NCBI RefSeq assembly: GCF_035083965.1
Contig: NC_089724.1
Coordinates: 2,074,501 to 2,138,500 of the forward strand
Origin: Branchiostoma lanceolatum
Taxonomy: Eukaryota; Chordata; Leptocardii; Amphioxiformes; Branchiostomatidae
Direction: 5' to 3'
Length of the DNA stretch: 64,000 nucleotides
In this document: piece after piece, positions 52,501 through 64,000 of the stretch
Layout of the letters: every line of letters starts with the position of its first letter
How positions within the stretch are numbered: position 1 is the first letter of the stretch
Position numbers and translations under genes: made by a program
Notes under the pieces: model-generated
What the model was told of the DNA's origin: nothing
Database searches by the model: none
What the model saw: only the letters and a program-made list of their open reading frames with translations

Positions 52501-54790
52501 TCGAGTGATGTTTTCTACGGCAGCCGGAGGGAGTTGTAGACCGTCATAGACTCCTGAAGTACGTGTGACAACAGGCGGGTTAGCGGGTCAGGGTTTTGTT
52601 AGAGTAGCAGCAGAGTCATGAAAAGTTTACATTTACAGGTAGCATTTTCAGATCTTGGCATGGGACTCGTTTGATTTTTTAACCAAACGTGTCAATGAAT
52701 ATGTTTTGATCATTTAGATTCGAACATATGTATTACGAGATACACATCACAACATAAGCTGCTCTGTCACAACCTGTGCATTGATCTAATGATGTTTTCT
52801 CCGGCAGCCGGAGGAAGCAGTAGACCGTTACAGACTCCTGAGGTACGTGTGTCAACAGGCGGGTTAGCGGGTCAGGGTTTGTTGGTGTATCTCCTGGGTC
52901 ACAGAAATTAACAGGTACAATTAGTATAGTGCTTTTGGCTCGTTTTAGATATTGATCTTGTTAACGACTCTCCGTTCGGAAAAACATTATCATACTATAC
53001 CTGTAAAAGTGATTTGGAGGCTTTTGACATTCTTTGAAAGCCCAAAATGTTCACAAGTGTAGCTTAAATGCCTTGTTATTATGATTTGTATGTATCATGT
53101 CACTTTCATAGTTTCATTTCATTTCTTCATTTAAACTTGTCATTGTCGTCGACGTCGTCATCATCATCATAATTGAGTTGCAATTGGTACCTAAATGTGG
53201 TTACTGTGCATAAAAATTCACGTCTTTGTTAAATCAAACGGAATAATGCACTGCGTCAGAGATTGCCCCGGGCCCTCTTATACACCTGTCTATTTCCAAA
53301 CACGCAAAATCTAATGCAAAACAATTCACATTGATATATTGTAATTGTCGAAAACACGATAATTATTATATGACTGAATATATGACTATATATCCTGGCG
53401 TCGTCACAAAATAATGGACTGTGGACTCTCTATGTTCTTGGTTCAACAGGCAGGGGTCGAGGGTCAGCGCGTGATAGACACCATACGTCAGGTCATTGAA
53501 CTATTTGTGCGAACTGCTGTTTGAGTTTTGAGAAAAAAAAGGTTTTGACTATAGATTTCAGGACGCCTGCCTTGAAGAGATGCATGGAAAATTCTAATTG
53601 TGGTCCTATGCTTCATTAAAAACGTTTCATGATTATTCCCATAAATAAGTACATAGTAATGTAGCAACCGCTAGCGTGTACATGGGAACCAGTCGTTAAA
53701 ACCCAGAGTTGACATAATATGATACAGCGACATACAGGACATCTTAAACTGCAGCATTTCAGCCTGCTACGTGTAGCTTAAGAAGACTCCGATTTACCCT
53801 TGACTATGTTGGAAAACGCCATAAAGAAGCAACATATTTGTCTCATGTGGGGTGAACAGACTCCGTAGAGTATTCTACATGTACTGTTTAGAAAGCAGCA
53901 AAACGGAGAACCAAAAGGATTAAAGAATGGGAATTTTAACAAGAAAGTAATTTAAGTCACAAAATAAGTAATGCAAACTTCAACACCATATTCCCTAGGA
54001 AAAAACGCTGTCACCTCGGCGATGGTTTTGGACAGGTCCAAAACAATCGCCGTGAGATCGCCGAGGAAGGCGATGGGATCAAAGGGCCGCAGCAAGGGAT
54101 CAAAGGGCCGCAGCGAGCGCTCAAGGATTGAATGGTCTTATCTGTAGTTCAAACTTATTTCATTCTTGAAGTGGTGTATCTTGAATTTCTAGGAATTTTG
54201 TGGTCAAATCATAGTTTTGCTCATGGGTGATACAAATTGACGAATAACTACAACTACTTGCTTCCATTCAAATCAAAATCCTTCCAATTCTTAATGTCAG
54301 TGGTTCAAAAGGCGTTTCAAAATCCTGTGATTTACGTTTCTGATATAGCGAAGAATGATCAAATATATTTATTGCAAACAGTGTGCATGACAGACAACAC
54401 AGAAAAAACTAGTTGAACTTATATATAACTTAAGACACACACTGAGCGACCATGCAGCGACCAAAATTGAATCTGTTTTCCCCTTGATTTTATCATTCAT
54501 ATATGATGCAAGAGGTGAAGGTTTGACTGAGAAGACAAAAAAGCACACAAAACATTTAAAAAATTCGTTCGTTATCTCTGGAATTAATTGAGGGATCTGT
54601 GAAATCTTTGGTCGCTCATAAAACGTTGCTGACATTTGACATTTTGGTCGCGCTAAGAGCGCGCAAGGGTCGCCGTAGAGATTCCACTTGAGCACATTTT
54701 CCAGGAGTTCGGCACTCTCACGGCGATCTGGACAACTTTAGGTCGCCGTGAGATCGCCGTGAGATCGCCGTCCCAGTGGAATGGGGGCCT
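49520..54790. repeat. Spacer between genes C and D: repeat family 4 array and MITEs
   Basis: At least five degenerate copies of repeat family 4 occur (about 50880-50990, 51840-51890, 52060-52150, 52500-52640, 52800-52920). Each has a CAGCCGGAGGGA-like start, GTAGACCGTTATAGACTCCT and GCGGGTTAGCGGGTCAGGGT. The copy at 50990-51300 is split by the MITE at 51039-51241. A GATCGCCG-rich inverted block spans about 54010-54790. No exon is supported. Confidence 0.6.
51039..51241. repeat. TIR element (MITE family 2), second copy
   Basis: Ends ATGCTTTGGTCCCA and TGGGACCAAAGCAT are perfect inverted repeats. The inner ends and core (CACAAAAGACACAAAACGTT) match the copy at 17815-18009. Confidence 0.85.
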
Positions 54791-54794
54791 AACT

Positions 54795-55030
54795 GACAGA
54801 GAATACAGACGCTATATACAGTATTTAGAGGTTCATTGCATCGGGAAAATTCCCCTAGCTCTTTTCGACAAGCACAATGAACAGTGGACCACGGCTTAAC
54901 GTCCGGTCCTAATAGGGACTGCGACCCTTTCCGGTAGCGTGCATGTCGGGTGAGCGACACAGCCGGGATCGAACCCGGGGCTTCTAGTTCCAGAGGCAAG
55001 ATCGCTAACCACTGGAATACGCACGCTACC
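54795..55030 (-). mobile_element. tRNA-derived SINE abutting the gene D promoter
   Basis: A reverse-orientation copy of the SINE at 32457: on the minus strand it has TGGTTAGCGATCTTGCCTCT and the B box GGGTTCGATCCCGG, ending with GGGGAATTTTCCC. It stops at the point where the A/C-type promoter block resumes (CAGCTGTGTGGTTCCCATGG). Confidence 0.8.
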
Positions 55031-55130
55031 ACAGCTGTGTGGTTCCCATGGCCTTGGGACAAGGCATAAACTGCATCGCACCGAACATAACAAGCCACAC
55101 ACATTATATAGTCTGGACTCAACCCACCAT
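55031..55130 (+). promoter_or_regulatory. Truncated lectin promoter and 5' UTR of gene D
   Basis: It keeps CAGCTGTGTGGTTCCCATGG and CCTTGG from the A/C block and a weak CATAAAC in place of TATAAAT (55065). The upstream half of the block is replaced by the SINE. Confidence 0.55.
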
Positions 55131-58100
55131 ATGGTAGAAATGTGGAAGTTTCTGCTCTTCGTCGTAACCTTGATCGCTTGGACGGACTTGTCAGTAGGTG
55201 GGTATGACATGTATGCTTATTTCCTCAGGACAATTAGCATATCAGGCAACAGAATTTCTAACTATTATCAAGTACTAATATCATGTATGTATTAAAGAAT
55301 TATCATCGAGCTGAACAAACATCATTACTGTCAGATCAGCTTTAATGCAGTTTTAGCTAAGCTGGTGGTATGTGATAGACCAATTCTTGCTGTAGATAGG
55401 AGTAGTTCATCAAATTCTCGTTTTATTTGTTTATTTGCAAGTATGCATAATTTATTACGGGTAGGGGAGAAATGTTAACAAAGGCATTGATATACGAGAA
55501 AACATACACAGTTGATTATTTGTTTCCGTATTTCAAGTGTGCGCTTAAGTCTGAGGTTACGCTTCCATCTGTTTTGTCACACAAAAGCACGTTGTTAAGG
55601 AAATAAATAACAATTCTTGATAGTTCTAGCTCTTCTGTTTCCTAATAAATCCTATATTTAAAACAAAAATCATGATGATGTGGCAAACTGAACAGATTCA
55701 AGTTGTAACCTTTGAAACATTAACCGGTGATTTTGCACTCTTCTAAGGCCAAGAATACCTGACCACGATCGACACCTGGAATTTTTACAAAGTCCAGGCC
55801 TCAGGACAGATGACCGGCGCCAACGTCAAAGCGACCTGTCAGGCAGCGGGGATGAGGTACCCGTGCGTCTGGTCAGGAAGAGACGGTTGTACATACAGCA
55901 GCTACTGGACCTCAGACTGCATCACGTACGACGCCGCCGGTGTCAGCTGTTATACCCACAAGGTCCTCTCGGCAAACCTGTGCGGAACTACTGACGGGGC
56001 CGGCAGCAGGTGTCAGCCCCTTGATGACACATTTGTGTACATCCCTGGCCGGAGTGATGACAGCGCCTGGGGAGTGGACTACGAGACTCACACCTACAAC
56101 CTGGAGGGAGCAAACTACAACAACATGTACGCCCTGTGTGCAGGTGGGGGCGTATTATTGGTGTCGCTTATTTTCACGCTGGACAAAATTGTAGAATTTC
56201 GAATCATCAATTTACCCAAATCAGTTATCGTTTTTCAACAAAGACCCTATTTATATTACTGAAAAGAAACATAGTCTCTTTTTTTCTCTTTTCACTTTAA
56301 ATGGAAAGTAGGAACGAGCCGTAAAGCGAAAGGTAGTTATTCCGGTCGGCAAATCTACGATTCAAAATGACAAGGAGCATGACCCTACAGCTAGTCTTAA
56401 TTCTGGGAAGCTTGTGGCATAACTTTTCTTTTCCATCTCGTTACACTGGCCATGGATCCCTCTGAGTGAAAAATAGGCTTCAGAAGAAAATGAACAGATG
56501 TACTCAACAAATAGCAACGGTTAATCGAAAATAACTACCCTGAATTTCTCCATTTCCGAACCTAACCTCTTCTGAAAAAAAATAGTTGCAGATATAGACG
56601 AGTGCATCAGCGCCCCCTGTCAGAATGGAGCTACATGCCAGAACAGGATGAACAGTTTCACCTGCCAGTGCGCACCTGGTTATACTGGGACTTTCTGTGA
56701 AGGTAAATTTCTACGTAAGGTATACCCTTAATACTTTACACAATGTGATCAATTAGCATTGTCTAATTACACAAGGATAGCTGCATCCATGGCTTGATCG
56801 CTTCCAAAACGTTTTGATACTCTTACAGATATAGACGAGTGCATCAGCGCCCCCTGTCAGAATGGAGCTACGTGTCAGGACGGGGTGAACAGCTTCATCT
56901 GCCAGTGCGCACCTGGATATACTGGGACCCTCTGTGAAACAGGTAGGCTCGTAACGTGGGTTGAAATAAAACTTAGTTGTAACTTGGACCTTTATAATGC
57001 CATTGCAATTTAGCAATAGTTACATGTATGTATAATGTATACATATATATAACAACTGATTTGACACTTTCGTGTAGCTGATAAAATGTGAGCCTCGCTC
57101 CGTGTTTTATTGTCGCAGATATCGACGATTGCGCGAGCAGCCCATGCTGGCTGGGAGGGACCTGTCTGGATCACGTGGGCGGCTACAGCTGTGTCTGTCC
57201 TAAAGATGCCACGGGAAAACACTGTGAAACAGGTATCATGTCTTCATTCCTTACATAAAAGCAGCTTATTTATAATATGCGTAGAGAATGTTGATGTAGA
57301 CTAGCCACAAAGTTTATTCTCCTTCGTCTTTCATTGAAAAGATATATTACGATAATCTAACTTAGTTGAAATTGTCCTTTGGAGGGTGGGAAAATACATC
57401 GTAAAGTTCATCTCCGATGTTTTGATTCCAGTGGCCTTTGCCGGAGAATGCTACGAGTTCTCAAACGATGCCGCTACCCACATTGAGGCGAAACAGGCCT
57501 GCCAGGCTAAGAACGGAGACATGGTGGATGTGACCGATGACGGACAGCAGCGGTTCCTCGCCGACACAATTGCATTCAGCAGCGGCGTGTCCAACTGGCT
57601 GGCGATGAAAGCTGCACCATTGACCATTCTATACAGCAATGGCTCTCCATTTTCAAGTATGATTGCAGTACCTTTAAGTTATTAACATCAAACCAAATTT
57701 CAGTCTACTTATGCTGTACATGTTTTTATATCTTAATACACTCAGCTAACAGCCAAGTTTAACGTTTGAACTCAATATTTACCGGAGCAAAATTGTTGTC
57801 CGACATAGACCTCTGTGTGCTTATATTTCAAAGGCTGTTACACATCTTCATTAGCTGATTCTTTTAACAGCAGCCCCCTTCCAATGGTCTGCCAGTGAAC
57901 CCGCCGCTCCCTGTGACCTGTGTGTTCTCCTGGACAGCTCCGACAACTTCCTGGGAAAGACAGCTCCGTGCACGGAACAGCACAACTACGTTTGCCAGTC
58001 TGGTACGTTAGTTGCAATTGTTATATTTCATCACATGAAAGCCATCACAAGACAAATTGCATTGCATTTTTGTACGACCCGTAGAAGTCAGATATTTTAG

Positions 58101-59802
58101 TCATGGCCCCCGATATGCTTGCGCCCTAGGCCTTCTGGTCCGTTTTTGCATTGGCAACACGGTACCAGCGACTTGAATGACAGTCTTTTCAGTCGTGGGC
58201 TAGTTGGTTGTCCAGCCTGTAGTTTCGGGGGCTAATGCGAATCAATTTTTCATTTCTTACTTCACTTTCCATCACACAACCGTCAGTGTCTCCTTCTCCT
58301 CAGCAAACTGTCAACGTTCGAAGGTCACATTTTTAAGACGATGCTTAAGTAATTAAAATTCTTGAAAAACAGTTAGCAATTGGTAGTCAAATGAACAATG
58401 GAAAATAATTAATTATCCTCCGTTTCAGCTCTGAAATTATGTGAGCCAAACGTCTGTCAGAACGGTGGGAACTGCACCTCCTGTTTCGCCGAGACCACCA
58501 TCTTCTGCGACTGTCCTGATGGGTTCGGGGGAAACCTCTGTGAAATCAGTGAGTATTATGTCGTCTAATCTCATCTCATTTCCGGTTGTTAAGAATGTTG
58601 CAAAGGTGCCTATAGAATACAAAATATAACGCCTGGGTATCATCTGTGTCAGAGTTAGGAGCCCAACTTTTACTCATTACCGCTGGGCGTACTTGTAAGC
58701 AACTTCTTTGAAGGTAGAGTAAAAAACTTTGAAGTGTAGCGGGTACGCCTTAATGTTAGTTTGTCAAAGGTTGAATTTCATGGCTATATCCGGGGCAATT
58801 ATTTGGAAGATAGCTGGAGTATTATACCAAGGTCGGAAGTGATGATAAACATCCACCAAGACTGAAAAAAATACATGAAATTGAAAATCGCGCATTCTAA
58901 TCTCTGCAAATAATTGTATTTTTCGTACTTATACTTATATTTAAATTAAAACATATCTGAACAGACATCGACGAGTGTGCATCCAACCCGTGCCAATATG
59001 ACGGAAGCTGTCAGGACGGTATCAACTCCTATAGCTGCGCCTGTCTCAGTGGATTCCAGGGCGCCAATTGTGACACAGGTACGATTGTATAGCACGTATA
59101 CTTTCTTCAACTCTTACAAAGAAAATGCTATAGCCATCAGAGCTTTACCATACAAAAAAAATTACAACTTTTCCCTCATCTCTGTTTAGCTCCGGGCTGG
59201 TGCTCCCAAGTCCAATGTCCATATGGTTGGACCTGCGAAGATCAAATCTTTTACTTCCTCTGCACTGGTGAGTAGAGATTTTGCTATATTAAGACTGATT
59301 AGAGTCTAGAAATTGTGCCATACATGTAAACATTTTCTAAAACCCATAACCGACTATATCTAATCGCTAAATTAGCTTATACATGTAAAATCGCTTATAC
59401 ATGTATGGTGACATTGACATTTTGTTTTAAGTTGACGAATTATCCCGACAAGTCAATAACAAATAAAATGATTTAATTTTCAAATTAACGAAAAAGGTGT
59501 AACAATTGAAATTTCGAAGCCATTAGATTAAGTACAAATGTTTACCTTTTGTACAGGCTCACATAATCTGTATTCTATAGTTTCAAGACCATGGATGGAT
59601 TTATTCACGAGGTACAATATTTGATATCAAAAGTATAGTTCACCCCAAACACCCGAGTCACTGCTATTAAATTTTGATTGCACATCTAGATCCAGCATCC
59701 GCCAACCGGATGGCTCCCTATGAGTGCAGCAGCGCCTCCTGTCCAGATGGCATGCATTGCACCATGGAGGGTGTGGCATCTTTCTCCTGCAAGGCCGAGT
59801 AA
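55131..59802 (+). CDS. Lectin gene D: secreted EGF / C-type lectin mosaic protein
   Basis: Eleven exons join in frame to 526 aa: 55131-55197, 55748-56143, 56592-56702, 56829-56942, 57119-57232, 57432-57656, 57874-58002, 58429-58548, 58965-59078, 59190-59267, 59690-59802. All are phase 1. Signal peptide [14 protein letters not shown]; 8-Cys module 23-154 as in A and C; three EGFs (the first two nearly identical, [17 protein letters not shown]); lectin-like domain 268-385 (CYEF, NWLAMK instead of WLGMK, HNYVCQS); EGF-like, DEC-type EGF, two 4-Cys modules. The acceptor of exon 7 could also be 3 nt earlier (57871), adding one residue. It is an A-type N-terminus with a B-type EGF count. Confidence 0.85.
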
Positions 59803-59888
59803 CGTCACAGTCGGTGGATCTCGCAAAACACGCCATGAAATGCTTGCATGGTAGTCACAGCTAGAGGTCATCATTGATGCTGATTTTG

Positions 59889-59894
59889 ATTAAA
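59889..59894 (+). terminator. Candidate poly(A) signal of gene D
   Basis: The variant signal ATTAAA lies 86 nt after the TAA stop, at a distance like that in genes B and C. Confidence 0.4.
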
Positions 59895-60430
59895 ATTATC
59901 ATACGGTACACGCAGCAAAGCTTCTTGTTTGTCATGTACATTTATTGTCTCCCATTGTGCTTTGTCACCATATTGATAGTTTGACGACAGGTTAAAAAAA
60001 TTATGAATCACGGTAAGAGATATTTCATTACAAACTTTTCATACTGTGCCCCGTGCATCCCAGAATGCAATTGGATCCCTGAATCACTGGATCTCTGAAT
60101 AGGTCTATTCCTGAAACTTTGACAATATCGTATGCACAAGACTATTTTTGTTTCTGGCAATATTCATTTGCGAGCATAATATGTGCAACTGTAGAGGAAA
60201 ATACATATTAAATTAAGATTAGATAAAGTAATAAGAATATTCTCAATTTGTCCAATATAGGTTGGCATTACTTTTTCTGCCAGTAGTATTTTAAGGTACC
60301 GTTACCGTGAGAAGTACTCCATCTGTAACCTTGGGTCATGACGCAAAGACTGGGCCAGGACGGAAACGTGCCTATTTTTATCCAGACAAACGTTGACGTT
60401 ACAACTCCATTTTACGTCTGCTGCAACACC

Positions 60431-62382
60431 ATGGGTCTACAGGCGGTCCTGGGGCTCCTTCTGCTGCAGTCTTTCCTTCTTACCTGTCACGGTGAGTTAT
60501 GTAAACCGCAATCATTATGACATATAACATCTATACTAACATAATTCCACCAGGGTTCCGCCATCCTGAAAAGATACGTCCATACAGATCTTAAGTCCAA
60601 CGTCCCTCACTGTTGTATAGCTACAGTGTGTCTAAATTGGGTGTGCTGTACTAGAGATATCTCAAACCCACTGTTTTTCAAACTGGTGGATTTATGTAAC
60701 TCGGCCGATTAATGTTAATAGAGGTTATATTCAGTATCGTGGGTAGCGTAGTGGTTGGCGGCCTTATATCCACCTAAAAATTTAGAGCTTGAATACAAAG
60801 TTTTGTCTCGAGTCTTCGCTCGTAAATTAAGCCGTAACGCCGAAACAAGCTGTATACGTGACTGATTGTAGAGGGATTTTTTTAATACTCCTAGTATTCA
60901 TATGTTGTATGGCAGTTACATATATATAACCCTATGAACGGACATTGCACAGTATGAAGAGGACCTTTTTCTGGTCAGAAGGTAGATAGTTTGAAGTTAG
61001 GCATGTCGTCGGTCGTCGAACTAGCTAGCACAGCCCTTAGGTCACGGCGTCGTAATACGTGGCCCACTAGTGCGCTGCCCGCTGTACGTGCAAAAAGGGT
61101 AGGGCATTTCTCTGGTACGTCAAATCTTTAAGTTACATGCTGTACAATAAGAGTCCTATCAAGCGCTGTTGCTGGTAATTCAAAGTTAGAAGAAATGCCA
61201 GCCATAGCCTCTTTTTCTCTTTTTTTTTGCCATATGTAAGCACGCTAAATGCGAATAAAATGGCGGTAACAAGTCCGAATGATCCCAAGGCCAAGTCAAA
61301 GACATTGACTGTAGTTGGGTTCTAGATGAAGAAATGTTTCACTCCCCAAAAAAGTAGGACGTACGAGAACATACTTTGGCAGTTTTTTATACATCGTCCA
61401 CACTTTTGATGGACCATAATGTGCACACATCTTAAGACACTACCCTCAACTTTTTCTTCAGGTGAGTTGGCCTACCTGACCACGTGGGATGGGTGGGGAT
61501 TTTACAAGGTCAAGGCCGTCGGCAACATGACCAATACGAACGTGAAGGCCACGTGTGAGGCCGCGGGGATGCGGCTCCCGTGCTTCTACACGGGGCACGG
61601 GCGGTGCACGCTGTGGTGGACGGCGGACTGCATCGCGTTCGACCACGACGAGCTGGACTGCCGCACGCCGCTGGTCCTCTCAACCAAGATGTGCGTCACC
61701 ATCTTCCCGCACAACTGCGAGGTCGGTGATTTCCTTCTTCTTCTCCTGCAATACAACACCACGCCCCCCCCCACACACAAACTTTTAGGTGGGCCATTGA
61801 CTATGGCAATCTTCCAGCACAACTGCAAGGTGAGCAATATCCGTCTTTTTCTTCTGTAATACCACGCTACAACCCCCCCCCCCCATCAACACACAAACAC
61901 ACACTCACAAACAAACAAACACACATACATGCTTCTAAACGGGGCACGGCAGGTGCACGCTCTGGTGGACCTCGGACTGCATCGCGTTCGACCACGACGA
62001 GCTGGACTGCCGCACGCCGCTGGTCCTCTCCACCAAGATGTGCGTCACCATCTTCCCGCACAACTGCGAGGTGGGTACTCTTGGCGTCCCTAATACCCCC
62101 CCCCACACACACACACACACTATAAGGTGGGCCATTGGCTATGGCCATTTCCCTGCACAAGTGCGAGGTCGGTGATTTCCTTCTTCTTCTCCTGCAATAA
62201 AACACCACGCCCCAACCCCCTCCGCCCACACACACAAACTTTTAGGTGGACCATTGACTATGGCAATCTTTCAGCACAACTGCAAGGTGAGCAATATCCG
62301 TCTTTTTCTTCTGTAATACAACGCTACAACCCCACCCCTCATCAACACACACATACACACACACACACACAAACACACACAA

Positions 62383-62414
<32 letters not shown>

Positions 62415-64000
62415 ACACACACATACACACAAACAAACAAACACACATACATGCTTCTACACGGGGCACGGCAGGTGCACCCTCTGGTGGACCTCCGACT
62501 GCATCGCGTTCGACCACGACGAGTTGGACTGCCGCACGCCGCTGGTGCTCTCCACCAAGATGTGCGTCACCATCTTCCCACACAACTGCGAGGTGGGTTT
62601 CATTCTTCTTCTCCTGCAATACAACATCACCCCCCCCCCCCACCCACACAAACTTTTAGTTGGGCTATTGACTATGGCAATCTTTAAGCACAACTGCAAG
62701 CCGTGCAAGGTAAGCAATATCCGTCTTTTTCTTCTGTAATACCACGCTACAACCCCCCCCCCCCCAACACACACACACACACACACACACACAGTCACAA
62801 ACACAAACACAGACAAACACACACATATACGTGCTTCTACACGGGGTACGGCAGGTGCACGCTCTGGTGGACGTCCGACTGCATCGCGTTCGACCACGAC
62901 GAGTTAGACTGCCGCACGCCGCTGGTGCTCTCCACCAAGATGTGCGTCGCCATCTTCCCGCACAACTGCGAGGTGGGTATTCTTCTTCTTTTCCTACAAT
63001 ACAACACCACGCCCCCCCCACACTTTTACGGTGGGCCTAGTAGTTCAACGCCCCCCCCCCCACCACCACACACACACTATAAGGGGGGCCATTGGCTATG
63101 ACCATTTTCCCGCACAACTGCGAGGTCGGTGATTTCCTTCTTCTTCTCCTGCAATACAATACCACGCCCCCCCCCCACAAACTTTTAGGTGGGCTATTGA
63201 CAGGCAATCTTTCACGACAACTGCAAGGTAAGCAATATCCGTCTTTTTCTTCTGTAATACCACGCTACGACCCCCCCCCCCTCCCATCAACACACACACA
63301 CATACACACAAACACACACACACAAACACACACAAACACACACATATACGTGCTTCTACACGGGGCACGGGCGGTGCACCCTCTGGTGGACCTCCGACTG
63401 CATCGCGTTCGACCACGATGAGTTGGACTGCCGCACGCCGCTGGTGCTCTCCACCAAGATGTGCGTCACCATCTTCCCGCACAACTGCGAGGTGAGTAAT
63501 ATTTTCTTCCTTCTGTAGCACACCGTCCACCTCACCGCCTATCTCACTGGTCCCGCGGCACGTTGGAGACTGTGCTGCGACCGGGCGATTTGACATAGTG
63601 CTCAACGAATTTCATCAATAACAAATTAATCATACTTACGTTTTGCACGATATTCTCGTTATAAAGCCAAGGGTGACACAGATCCAGTTTGGGGTGAGAT
63701 GAGGTGAGAGGTGAGGGCAAGGGACGCCATGCACATTTTAATGCAGCATGGAGAAAAATAGTCACGCACAAACACAAACACGTGTACACACACACGCGCG
63801 CGCGCGGTGTGTACACTTGTTACAAACACACAGACGCACACACAGACGCAAACACACACACAAACAAATGCACACCGTGGCACACACACAACATCGTGAT
63901 ATAAACACACTCAAATACACACTTGCGGTGAAAACAATTCTCTATTACTAGTAACCCACACATCTGCTTCGAGATGGGGCGTTTGCACAGCACACCGTTC
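60431..64000 (+). CDS. Lectin gene E: partial, start of a fifth paralogue with exon-fragment array
   Basis: Exon 1 (60431-60491) encodes a different signal peptide (MGLQAVLGLLLLQSFLLTC). Exon 2 starts at 61462 after TTCTTCAG and encodes the same module as A, C and D (GELAYLTTW, FYKVKAVGNMTNTNVKATCE, LPCFYTG, TADCIAFDHDELDC, VLSTKMC). Reading stays convincing to HNCE near 61720. The expected remainder (WAIDYGN then LQGEQY) is found at 61790-61843 but in another frame, after a C-rich run, and no GT-AG splice joins the two correctly. EGF and lectin exons are not in the window. It may be truncated, degenerating, or continue past the edge. Confidence 0.6.
61925..63495 (+). repeat. Tandem array of partial exon copies in gene E
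   Basis: Four copies of the 3' two thirds of exon 2 (about 61930-62072, 62452-62593, 62830-62973, 63352-63492) each start at TGCTTCTA, keep WWTSDCIAFDHDELDC or nearly so, and end HNCE followed by GTGGGT or GTGAGT. Between them lie copies of the next segment (WTIDYGN/LQGEQY near 62248, others near 62668 and 63191) and CA-rich tracts. Copies lack the exon 5' end and a clear acceptor. Confidence 0.8.
63535..63700. repeat. MITE family 1, decayed copy
   Basis: CTCACTGGTCCCGCGGCACG, CGACCGGGCGATTTG and GACACAGATCCAGTTT match the element at 741-992. The right end is missing. Confidence 0.65.
63770..63930. repeat. (CA)n / (CG)n microsatellite
   Basis: CACACA-rich sequence with a CGCGCGCGCG core near 63795-63806. 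It is non-coding. Confidence 0.9.

Noticed and set aside
54010-54790. Restriction/regulatory array of GATCGCCG sites
   Set aside because: Looks like a decayed inverted-repeat element; the ends do not match well enough to define it and no regulatory meaning can be supported.
61935-63421. HTHTHT- and CVCVCV-rich frames
   Set aside because: Translations of CA microsatellites joined to exon fragments.

Overview
The window looks like nuclear DNA of a lancelet (amphioxus, Branchiostoma). This is inferred from the mix of features: intron-rich EGF/C-type-lectin mosaic genes in tandem, a single-exon LRR-Ig-transmembrane receptor, many small TIR and hairpin elements, tRNA-derived SINEs and non-LTR retrotransposon tails. 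It is certainly eukaryotic: every lectin gene is interrupted by GT-AG introns, and the exon models below were assembled by hand and stay in frame from ATG to stop.

Left part (0-14 kb). Minus-strand phase-1 mini-exons (2820-6105) encode tyrosine-motif cytoplasmic-tail pieces, including a 72-nt exon in tandem copies about 160 bp apart. They lie downstream, on the same strand, of an LRR-Ig-TM receptor gene (8809-11234). Its long tail is built of 21-residue repeats carrying YEN motifs and then 14-16-residue repeats carrying PIYGN. Two small indels break the tail frame. Five LINE 3' tails and several TIR or hairpin elements are interspersed.

Middle (14.1-18 kb). A GC-rich block is a minus-strand rDNA relic: a truncated 5.8S, ITS1, and an 18S pseudogene lacking roughly 600 nt internally and about 340 nt at its 5' end. 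After it come a MITE, a 38-bp minisatellite, and three copies of a ~300-bp repeat, one split by a 188-bp near-perfect palindrome.

Right part (21-64 kb). Five plus-strand paralogues lie head to tail: A (21512-27577), B (30859-39437), C (42491-49441), D (55131-59802) and E (60431 to beyond the edge). A-D encode predicted secreted proteins of 486, 517, 488 and 526 aa. Their order is signal peptide, an 8-Cys N-terminal module, two or three EGFs, a C-type lectin-like domain split over two exons, two EGF-like modules, and two short 4-Cys C-terminal modules. Gene B has a different N-terminal module from A, C, D and E. All internal junctions are phase 1 except one phase-0 junction inside B's N-terminal module, so modules can be swapped. 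A and C share a nearly identical promoter; B and D have degraded forms, and a SINE abuts the D promoter. Gene E carries an array of partial exon copies separated by CA-rich tracts. Spacers behind A, B and C hold the same decayed repeat family, so the duplication unit was probably gene plus spacer.

The family and organism assignments come from reading the sequence and from general knowledge of domain families. No database search was run.
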